The position numbers and the translations under genes were made by a program. Under the pieces are notes generated by a model. The model worked only from the letters and a program-made list of their open reading frames with translations. It did not search any database and had not been told where the DNA came from. Below, one piece after another: positions 52,626 through 60,488 of a stretch of DNA of 64,000 nucleotides (within the stretch, counting starts at the first letter, position 1; each line of letters begins with the position of its first letter). Source of the stretch: Filimonas sp. (GTDB lineage: Bacteria; Bacteroidota; Bacteroidia; Chitinophagales; Chitinophagaceae); the NCBI GenBank assembly GCA_017306865.1, contig JAFKHH010000014.1, positions 1 to 64,000 on the forward strand, written 5' to 3'.

Positions 52626-53860
52626 AACTGCTGCATTTTACTACCCGGAATTTTCTTATCTCCTCGTTGGTAATTTTATTACTGACAGGCATCCTCTTAT
52701 ATTTTGTGATAAGGACGCTGGTAGAAAAGGAAATGATAGAGCAGTTAGACCTGCAGGCAGATATGATAGCCGATGAACTGAAAGAGGGACGCACGATCAA
52801 ATATCCGCTGGTAGATATACAGGAGTTGCAACCCGGCAGTAATGTCCGCATGCGTGAAACTGGCGATTCTTTAATATACGATCATGTTGGCAAAGATTAC
52901 GAAGACTATAAATACCTGCGTGTAGTAAAGCAGGCTGGCACATCATCATACCGGATCACCGTAATGCTTACGTATATCGGTTGGAATAAATATTACCAGG
53001 TTATCTTCACCCTGCTTGGAGGAGCAGGTATAGTCCTGGTCTTTGCAGGTGTGTTATTCAACTACCGGTTAAGCAGAAAATTATGGGCGCCTTTTTTCTT
53101 TAATCTAAAACAGCTAAAATCATATTCGCTCAGCAGGCCGGAAAAAGTTCATTTCGAAGATTCTGCCATCACTGAATTTAGCGAAATGAAAATTTCGTTG
53201 GTAGAACTGACAGAGCGTAGCCGCAGGGAATACCTTGCACTGCGTGAGTTTACGGAGAACGCTTCACACGAGATACAAACGCCTTTGGGTATTGTACAGT
53301 CAAAGCTGGACCGCATCAGCCAGATGCAGATAGACGAAGAAATGGCTATCTACATTGTACAGGCAAAGGCAGCCGTAGAGCGGTTAAGAAAAGTGAACAA
53401 AGGATTGCTATTGCTGGCTAAACTGGAAAACAATGCTTACGCAGATAAAGAAGCGCTAGAGTTGGGCACACTCGTAAGCCAGTTGTTCGACCAGATGGAA
53501 GAACTCTTTTTAAGCAGGGGTATCAAAGTAACTTTATACCCGCTCAACGTAGTTATTACTGCCAACCGGTTTTTAATGGAGATGCTGCTTTCCAATTTGT
53601 TTGCCAATGCGCTGCATCACACCCCGCAAAACGGGCACTTTGAAGTACAGGCAGAAGCAACTTTTTTAAGATTTACAAACTCCGGCCCTGCGCTCACGTT
53701 TCCTGCCGAGCAGTTATTTGACCGGTTTAAAAAAGGCAACCAACACTCTCAGTCTACAGGTTTGGGCCTCTCTATTGTACAGCAGATCTGTTTCTTAAAC
53801 GGCTGGCGCATCACCTATCAGTATGAGACAGGCAGGCACATCTTTACCATCCATTTCTAA
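52622..53860 (+). CDS. Membrane sensor histidine kinase
   Basis: The 412-residue kinase has an N-terminal membrane segment (about 10-32) and a second one (about 128-147), flanking a periplasmic sensor of about 95 residues. The HisKA box carries H216 (ENASHEIQTPLGIV). The HATPase domain has N-box LLSNLFANALHHTPQ, and G2 TGLGLSIVQQI. It starts inside the last codons of the response regulator gene, so the pair is translationally coupled. Confidence 0.93.
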   Translation: MKLLHFTTRNFLISSLVILLLTGILLYFVIRTLVEKEMIEQLDLQADMIADELKEGRTIKYPLVDIQELQPGSNVRMRETGDSLIYDHVGKDYEDYKYLRVVKQAGTSSYRITVMLTYIGWNKYYQVIFTLLGGAGIVLVFAGVLFNYRLSRKLWAPFFFNLKQLKSYSLSRPEKVHFEDSAITEFSEMKISLVELTERSRREYLALREFTENASHEIQTPLGIVQSKLDRISQMQIDEEMAIYIVQAKAAVERLRKVNKGLLLLAKLENNAYADKEALELGTLVSQLFDQMEELFLSRGIKVTLYPLNVVITANRFLMEMLLSNLFANALHHTPQNGHFEVQAEATFLRFTNSGPALTFPAEQLFDRFKKGNQHSQSTGLGLSIVQQICFLNGWRITYQYETGRHIFTIHF

Positions 53861-53933
53861 ATTGAAGTAACTTTTTCACCACGTAGACACAGTAGGAACA
53901 TAGTAGAAATAGTTTATATCTCTTTGTACGCAC

Positions 53934-54860
53934 TTGAAGCAACACTTAACTGAACTTCAGAATTTATTTAGAATCTGGACGGTAATTTATCGCTTAACTT
54001 CTCTTACCGTGGAATTGTACAGTTCAAAAGACCTTCGTATTGAATACTTTTCAGACAAAGTAAAAAAAGGCCAATCGCTTTCTTTAAAAAAAGGAAAGCC
54101 CTTTATCTTTTTGATTGGAATAAAATGCCCATCCCTATTGCTAGCGGATGCTGCACAACACACTAACACCGTACTAAGTGAGGGCAATAGCAGCAATCTT
54201 GTCTATATCTCCGGAAATACACTATCATGGGACCGACCGGGATTGGCGGAACTCTTTATCATACAAATGACGGAATCTTTCCTGGGCAGCCTGTTAAAGG
54301 CAGAACGGGACATAGCCTCCCAGGTAAAATCACTTACCAACAATAATAACGGTGCTTGCATTTACTGGAAGGAAGCAGTGCCTGCCAGCAGCACTTTGAA
54401 AGAACAATTATTTGCTTTGCTACAACTGCCTGAGTATAGAAAAACAGTTGTGGACCTGTTAGTAAAAGCCAGGGTGCATACTGTTCTCGCTTTTATTGTC
54501 AACGAACTTTCCAGGCCACAGGATGGCATACGTATCAGGGAAAAAGAAAAAAGGTTTGCAGAAATGGCCAGGGATTACCTGGACAAGTTACCTGCACGAA
54601 GTGACTTTACCATCATAAGCCTTGCAGAACAATTAGACACCAACGAAACCACATTAAAGATCGCGTTCAAAAAACTTACAGGCACTACCATACATCGTTA
54701 TTATCATCAGAAAAGAATGGAGCGGGCAGAAATGTATTTGCGAGATGGTAAGTCTATTACAGAAGTAGCAAAGCTTGTAGGATACACGCATATCTCTCAC
54801 TTCTCTGCGATGTATAAAGCAGAACATGGCAGGCCTCCTACTAAAGTGTATCGCCAGTAA
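53934..54860 (+). CDS. AraC-family regulator (PchR-like)
   Basis: The open frame starts at TTG 53934 and gives 308 residues, but the true start is uncertain. The C-terminal HTH pair is clear: ISLAEQLDTNETTLKIAFKKLTGTTIHRYYHQKRMERAEMYL, then SITEVAKLVGYTHISHFSAMYKAEHGRPP. The layout resembles PchR-type regulators that respond to ferric siderophores. It lies 76 bp upstream of a TonB-type receptor, with which it probably forms a regulatory unit. Confidence 0.85.
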   Translation: MKQHLTELQNLFRIWTVIYRLTSLTVELYSSKDLRIEYFSDKVKKGQSLSLKKGKPFIFLIGIKCPSLLLADAAQHTNTVLSEGNSSNLVYISGNTLSWDRPGLAELFIIQMTESFLGSLLKAERDIASQVKSLTNNNNGACIYWKEAVPASSTLKEQLFALLQLPEYRKTVVDLLVKARVHTVLAFIVNELSRPQDGIRIREKEKRFAEMARDYLDKLPARSDFTIISLAEQLDTNETTLKIAFKKLTGTTIHRYYHQKRMERAEMYLRDGKSITEVAKLVGYTHISHFSAMYKAEHGRPPTKVYRQ

Positions 54861-54936
54861 AAGATAATGCAGCTTCAGACTTTCTTTAAGATCGCAGAAT
54901 AGGTTTGCTTTTTTTAATAAGCAAAATCTGTATAGT

Positions 54937-57351
54937 ATGCGAGCTATTGTGTTATGCCTTCTCTTTGCAACAGTGGTTGCAACAGCTTCAGGACAGGCTG
55001 GTAAAATTGCTGTTTCCGGCACTATAAAAGATAGCGATGTAAAGCATCCTGTAGCGTATGTAAACGTCTATCTTAAAGTACTTAAAGACAGTAGTTTTCT
55101 CGCAGGCACCATCAGCAACGAAAAGGGCCAGTACACATTTGCAAATGTTCAACCTGGTAACTACTTGCTCGCTTTTGAGCGGGCAGGTTATAAGCCGCTG
55201 AATAAACAATACTTTGTGGGTGCATTAAGCACATTCATTGATATAGGCACTACAGAACTGGTGGCTGATACCGTTGCATTGGAAACAGTAGCTGTTGTAG
55301 CTAAATCAAGTAAGGAAGGGCTCTCCGGCCAGATGGATAAAAAAACTTATTCAGTAGAAAACAACATCTCGCAGGCAGGTGGTTCCATCTTACAGGCTAT
55401 GAAAAACCTGCCGGGTGTAACAACTGGCGATGATGGTAAAATACAGATAAGAGGTAGTGATAAAGTAGTTGTATTAATAGATGGCAAACAAACCGCACTT
55501 ACCGGTTTTGGTAGCCAGTCCAGCCTGGACAATATACCCGCATCTGCCATTGAGCGAATCGAGATCATTAATAACCCGTCAGCTAAGCATGATGCAAACG
55601 GCGCAGCCGGCATCATCAACATTATTTACAAAAAAAGCAAACAGCACGGTCTTAACGGGAAAGTAGGCTTTACTGCGGGCCTGGGCGCACTCGGCATTAA
55701 ACAAGAGAACCTGCCGGGGATACGCCGCCAGTACCAGGCTACGCCAAAACTAAACCCTTCGCTTTCGATGAACTATAGGAAAAACAACCTGAATGCATTC
55801 TTTCAAGGTGATCTGTTATATACCCGGACACTCAATAAAAATGAATTTGTAGACAGGTTTTATGATACGGGCGATACCATTCGCCAGCAAACCAAGAGGA
55901 ACCGCAACACAACTGTTGCCACTGCTAAAGGAGGTGTAGATTGGGAACTGGACAACAGCAATACATTTACTTTTTCAGGATTATATAGCAGCGAAAAAAT
56001 TATTGACCGCGGTGATGAGCCATTCTATAACAACAACCTTAGCAAACAGCTACGGCTTTGGCAGTTTTTGGAAGATGAATTGAAAACAACTGTAACGGCA
56101 TCTGCTAACTGGCAACATTTATTTACACAGCCGGGACATAAACTAAACGTTTCTTATAACTATACTTTTCACCGCGAAGATGAAAAATATTTTTTCACCA
56201 ATATCCTTCCAACCTATACCGGGTCAGATGCTTTTAAATTGCTTTCCGATGAGCAGGTATCAGACCTGTCTATAGACTATACACGCCCGCTGAAACATGG
56301 CAGGCTGGAAGCTGGCGCCAAGCTTCGTTACAGAACAATCCCTACGAATATGCAATTTTTTCCTGGCCTTAATTCCCCACTGGACACTACGGCCGGCGGA
56401 TGGGCAGATTACAAGGAAACAATACCTGCTTTATACGGAAGTTATGTCTATGAAAGCAAGAAGGTAGAATTGGAAGCAGGGTTACGTATTGAGTACCTGA
56501 ACCTGAGTTACAGCGTTAACCCACAGCATGCCGTATATAAGAGTGATGGTTATACTTATACAGAACCCTTCCCAACATTTCGCTTCGGCTACAAATTCAA
56601 TGATCGCCATAAAATCTCCGTGTTTTACAACCGGCGCGTAGACAGGCCAAATGAAGTAGATATACGCATCTTCCCTAAGTATGATGATGCTGAAATTATA
56701 AAAGTTGGCAACCCCGGCCTTCGCCCACAGTTTACCAACAGTATGGAAGCCGGCTATAAGATCACTGGTAGGCGAAGCAGCCTCTACGCCGCCGCTTATC
56801 ACCGCATTATAGATGGGTTTATTGCCAGGATTGCGACTACCACACCTGGCAGCACACTGATCTATCATGTATTTCAAAATGCAGGCAGGAGCTATAACTC
56901 TGGCGTAGAAATGATCTTCGAACAAAAAGTTTCCCCGCGCATATCTTTTAATGTAAACGGTAATGTGTACCGCAATACAATAGATGCTTTTACTGTAGAA
57001 AATAAATACCCCGTGCCATCCATCTATTCCGCAGACAAAGAAGAGCGTGTTTCCGGTTTTGTGAAGTTCAACGGGCAGTTTAAACTACCTTCCAATACAG
57101 AAATTCAACTGACTGGTGCGTATATGGCTAAAGACCTCGTTCCACAAGGAGAAATAGGCGCCCGCTTTTCCATTGATGCAGGCGTAAAAAAACAGATCCA
57201 GAAAGGCAAGGGAGAGCTGTTTGCCAACGCAACAGATTTATTCAACACCCTGAGGATAAAACGCGTCATTAACGGTGCCGGTTTCAGGCTGGAAAGCACA
57301 GACTATTATGAAACCCAGGTATTTCGCGTTGGCTACAGTTATAAATTTTAA
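54937..57351 (+). CDS. Outer-membrane TonB-type receptor with carboxypeptidase-like N-terminal domain
   Basis: The 804-residue product has a signal peptide (1-19, ending SGQ), a CarboxypepD_reg-like domain (about 25-105: VSGTIKDSDVKHPVAYVNVYL, YTFANVQPGNYLLAF), a plug-like domain (QAMKNLPGVTTGDDGKIQIRG, SAIERIEIINNPSAKHDA) and a large barrel (OMP beta-barrel-3 type). It ends FRVGYSYKF. Such receptors import metal chelates or other nutrients with TonB/ExbBD. It is followed by a propeller protein and lies across from a Fes-like esterase. Confidence 0.92.
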   Translation: MRAIVLCLLFATVVATASGQAGKIAVSGTIKDSDVKHPVAYVNVYLKVLKDSSFLAGTISNEKGQYTFANVQPGNYLLAFERAGYKPLNKQYFVGALSTFIDIGTTELVADTVALETVAVVAKSSKEGLSGQMDKKTYSVENNISQAGGSILQAMKNLPGVTTGDDGKIQIRGSDKVVVLIDGKQTALTGFGSQSSLDNIPASAIERIEIINNPSAKHDANGAAGIINIIYKKSKQHGLNGKVGFTAGLGALGIKQENLPGIRRQYQATPKLNPSLSMNYRKNNLNAFFQGDLLYTRTLNKNEFVDRFYDTGDTIRQQTKRNRNTTVATAKGGVDWELDNSNTFTFSGLYSSEKIIDRGDEPFYNNNLSKQLRLWQFLEDELKTTVTASANWQHLFTQPGHKLNVSYNYTFHREDEKYFFTNILPTYTGSDAFKLLSDEQVSDLSIDYTRPLKHGRLEAGAKLRYRTIPTNMQFFPGLNSPLDTTAGGWADYKETIPALYGSYVYESKKVELEAGLRIEYLNLSYSVNPQHAVYKSDGYTYTEPFPTFRFGYKFNDRHKISVFYNRRVDRPNEVDIRIFPKYDDAEIIKVGNPGLRPQFTNSMEAGYKITGRRSSLYAAAYHRIIDGFIARIATTTPGSTLIYHVFQNAGRSYNSGVEMIFEQKVSPRISFNVNGNVYRNTIDAFTVENKYPVPSIYSADKEERVSGFVKFNGQFKLPSNTEIQLTGAYMAKDLVPQGEIGARFSIDAGVKKQIQKGKGELFANATDLFNTLRIKRVINGAGFRLESTDYYETQVFRVGYSYKF

Positions 57352-57423
57352 GTACGGATTTTTCTAAAAAGAACAGAATTGCTACAGAAAGTGGTTTTAG
57401 GTTTACCACCATAAATCTATTTA

Positions 57424-58428
57424 ATGAAGCAGTTTGTCTTTTCCCTGGTGGCACTTGCTGCAGCGTTAGCAGCATCTGCCCAGTCCGGCTACAAATTAGT
57501 GAACACCTTTCATGTTGCCAGCCCCGGAGGCTGGGATTACGCACTGTGCGATGCTGCCAATAACAGGCTGTACCTCTCGCACGCAACGCAGGTGAACATA
57601 TTGAATGCAACTACAGGCGATTCCGTAGGTGTAATAACCGGCACCACAGGTGTGCATGGCATTGCTGTGGTACACGACCTTGGTAAAGGTTACACCAGTA
57701 ACGGAAAGCTGAACGCAGTAACTGTATTTGACCTGAAATCCGGCAAAATACAGGGGCAGATCAGCGTAGGGAAAAACCCTGACTGGATCATGTATGACGA
57801 AGCATCTAAGCGCGTTATCACCAGCAATCACTCAGGGGGCGATATTTCCCTGATAGATCCGTCAAAAGACCAGGTGGTTGCCACCATCAGCTTAGATGGC
57901 GCCAAATTGGAAACCATAGCGAGTGACGGAGCAGGCAAGTTATTTGTAAATGCAGAAGATAAAAATGAAATTGTAGTTGTTGATCTTGCAGCACAGAAAG
58001 TAGTAGCGCATTGGCCCCTGGGTGCAGAAGGCCCTACCGGTCTTGCAATTGATGTAAAGAACAAACGCCTGTTTGCTACTTGTGAAAAAGAATTGGTAGT
58101 CGTAGATGCAACAAATGGCCACGTAGTAACGAAGGTACCAATAGGCGCCGGTACAGATGGTACTGTGTTTGACGTAGACAATAAGCTGATCTTAACCGCA
58201 AACGGTGAAGGAACAATAACTGCTGTAAAGCAGGTTTCGAAAGATGAATACAAAGTAGTAGAAACGATACAGACAAAGCGCGGTGCAAAAACAATTACGA
58301 TCAACCAGGCTACGCACACTATCTATTTGCCAACGGCAGACTTTGAAGCATTACCAGCCGGTGCTACAGCCGGCACAAGGCCAAAAATAAAAGATGGTAC
58401 GTTCCAGGTTTTAGTACTCAAAAAATAA
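57424..58428 (+). CDS. YncE-like beta-propeller protein
   Basis: The 334-residue protein has a signal peptide (ending SAQS near residue 20). It is built of YVTN-like propeller blades (NNRLYLSHATQVNILNATTG, KGYTSNGKLNAVTVFDLKSG, DKNEIVVVDLAAQKVVAHW, KNKRLFATCEKELVVVDATNG). It lies 72 bp downstream of the receptor. YncE-like proteins are often linked to iron-regulated loci, but the role is not established. A terminator follows. Confidence 0.88.
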   Translation: MKQFVFSLVALAAALAASAQSGYKLVNTFHVASPGGWDYALCDAANNRLYLSHATQVNILNATTGDSVGVITGTTGVHGIAVVHDLGKGYTSNGKLNAVTVFDLKSGKIQGQISVGKNPDWIMYDEASKRVITSNHSGGDISLIDPSKDQVVATISLDGAKLETIASDGAGKLFVNAEDKNEIVVVDLAAQKVVAHWPLGAEGPTGLAIDVKNKRLFATCEKELVVVDATNGHVVTKVPIGAGTDGTVFDVDNKLILTANGEGTITAVKQVSKDEYKVVETIQTKRGAKTITINQATHTIYLPTADFEALPAGATAGTRPKIKDGTFQVLVLKK

Positions 58429-58471
58429 AAATAGCTGGTCATTAACCAGGCAAGTTCCAACTGTAGGTAAC

Positions 58472-58506
58472 AACGCTAATGATAGCAATATCGTTAGCGT
58501 TTTTTT
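58472..58506 (+). terminator. Terminator after the YncE-like gene
   Basis: AACGCTAA pairs with TTAGCGTT, and inside it GATA with TATC, around a gcaa tetraloop, followed by a run of T. It lies between the rightward YncE-like gene and the leftward esterase gene. Confidence 0.88.
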
Positions 58507-58546
58507 GTGTATGCTACCTGCCATTTATAAGCTATATCAAATATGT

Positions 58547-60091
58547 TCAATGACTATACAACATAGCCGGTGGAATGGCAAAATCTGTAACATCTTCAGG
58601 TTTTAGATACAATGGCGTTGGGTTATTATCACCTTTAATATGCAGGTATTGGATACGCAACGGATAAACCCCTTTTGCTAAAGGAACCATATAAGATTGT
58701 TCAATGCCTGTGATGCGATTGCCTAAGATCAGTTGACCATCCAGGAAGGCTTTAAAATTTTTGCCTCCAAGCGTAAAAATATAGTACCCGGGCCTTTCTA
58801 TCTTTATATACCCATCCATAGAAAGTATATAGCCGGACTGTACGGGAAAGTTTGACAAATCAAATTCATTGCTTGCCTTTCCTTCCCGCATAGGTCGTAA
58901 GTGCGACAAGTCTGGCATCGTATCCCAATTACCCTCGTAGTAAACATAGTGAAGTCCGCCCGGCTTTATATCACCAGGTAATGCCATTGGCTGCAACACG
59001 CGCCCTGTTTCGAATAGTACGCTATCTTCCCTATTGTATTCCTCCCGCATACTTATGGATTTCAATTTTACCAAAGTAGTTTTATCCAAAGTCAGTTCTG
59101 TTTGCTCTCCCGCTAAGGAACGGGATGTTACGGCTGGCTCTGTGCCATCTGTCGTAAAGTGTACATAAGGGCTATCGGCAAGATTGTAACAGATCAGCTT
59201 AAAAGGTTTTCCCTTAACTACAATACCGCCTTGCGGCTTTATCATAAGCTGGCGCGAAGCAGGATAACCACCTGTAGCTGCATAAAAGCCACCATAAGAA
59301 AACTTAAGGCCATCCCACAGTCCTTTAAACTGCGTAGAGTAATGCGTTTCATTAGCATACAACTGGCGTTTCCAGGTAAAGCCTGCCAACTGTTTGGATG
59401 ACAACACAGAATCCATTTGAGCAATCCCCATATACTGGTAAGCACTCCCCTCGCGGCCTGCCAACCAGAGTGTATTATGCAGTTCAGCCGGGTTCGCTAT
59501 AAACTGGCGCGCCTCTTTTATTAAATAAAAATTATCCCACCATAGACTTGGATCAATTGCTATATAGGAGGTAAACAAAGCAGGCTCTTTAAGAAAAGTA
59601 TATACTGCAAACAAGCCGCCAAGCGAACCGCCATACAGCGTATGTCCCTTACTCTTCACTGCATAGTGCGCTTGCATATATGGCAATAATTCTTTTTTCA
59701 GAAATGTAAGAAAACGGTCTGCACCGCCTGTTTCACCATAAGTATGTGTGGGTGTAAAATCCCTGTCACGCATATTCACACCATTCCGCACACTGTTTGG
59801 CAACCCTACCAGTACCAGGTTAGGGATAAAACCTTCTCCCGTTAAAAAATTGTATTCAACTTTCGCAAAGCCGGGTATTCCTTCCAGGCAATACAATACT
59901 TCGTACTTATCCGCAGCAGCGGGGTTGTACCCCTTAGGATAGATCACTTCAATTTTTCTCATCTCCTGCAGGGTCTCAGAATAGATAGAATCCTGAACCA
60001 TAGATGACTCTTGCGCCTGTACAGGCACAGAGGTAATGCCTGTTAATACCAACAAGAAAAAAAAGTACAGAGCGCAGCTATTTCTTACCAT
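58547..60091 (-). CDS. Exported Fes-like esterase with chitobiase-like and PA14 domains
   Basis: The 514-residue product has a signal peptide (1-27, ending VQAQ). The N-terminal 270 residues form an alpha/beta hydrolase of the enterochelin-esterase/S-formylglutathione hydrolase family, with nucleophile S156 in GGSLGG and WDNF in the middle. Then comes a chitobiase C-like or FN3-like domain (VHFTTDGTEPAVTS, about 315-330) and a PA14-like domain near 400-490 (YYEGNWDTMPDLSHL, GYIKIERPGYYIFTL). The family often cleaves ferric-siderophore esters, which fits the neighbouring receptor genes, but here the enzyme is exported, so it may act on a polysaccharide or other ester. Confidence 0.85.
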   Translation of the reverse strand: MVRNSCALYFFFLLVLTGITSVPVQAQESSMVQDSIYSETLQEMRKIEVIYPKGYNPAAADKYEVLYCLEGIPGFAKVEYNFLTGEGFIPNLVLVGLPNSVRNGVNMRDRDFTPTHTYGETGGADRFLTFLKKELLPYMQAHYAVKSKGHTLYGGSLGGLFAVYTFLKEPALFTSYIAIDPSLWWDNFYLIKEARQFIANPAELHNTLWLAGREGSAYQYMGIAQMDSVLSSKQLAGFTWKRQLYANETHYSTQFKGLWDGLKFSYGGFYAATGGYPASRQLMIKPQGGIVVKGKPFKLICYNLADSPYVHFTTDGTEPAVTSRSLAGEQTELTLDKTTLVKLKSISMREEYNREDSVLFETGRVLQPMALPGDIKPGGLHYVYYEGNWDTMPDLSHLRPMREGKASNEFDLSNFPVQSGYILSMDGYIKIERPGYYIFTLGGKNFKAFLDGQLILGNRITGIEQSYMVPLAKGVYPLRIQYLHIKGDNNPTPLYLKPEDVTDFAIPPAMLYSH

Positions 60092-60488
60092 AACAGTAGG
60101 CTGTTTTTACCTGATAAAATGTATGTATGACTACCACTAAGTGCATTGACTGTACAAGCACTACGGCTTGCTTACGGTACGTAGCAGGAAATGAAAAGTT
60201 ACAATGCAGGCGGTAAAATTTTGCGGCATGCAAGAGATTGTCCGTTTTTTACTAAATTCTTAATGCCGCCTGGTTAACCACAAAGAGCGCAAAGTATGCA
60301 CCAGGATCACAAGGTTTTCTCTTTGTACCTCTGGTGTAATGGCCTTGTGTTCCTTATGGCTAAATTCTTAACTTAATTACCTTTAGGTAAGTTTTGCCGG
60401 ATTACGATGTATTTAAGGCATTAGGCAACACTAACTTTTCCAACAAATTCGTTGCAGAAAAGCACCATTAAAAATTCAGGCTAAAACT
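60092..60488. other. Gap with an AACCACAAAG-type palindrome
   Basis: A second, weaker example of the 29331-29454 repeat occurs at about 60275-60375 (ttaaccacaaagagcgcaa ... ctttgtacctctggtg ... ttaacttaa). No gene is visible. The rest must hold the promoters of the divergent esterase and SUKH genes. Confidence 0.5.
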
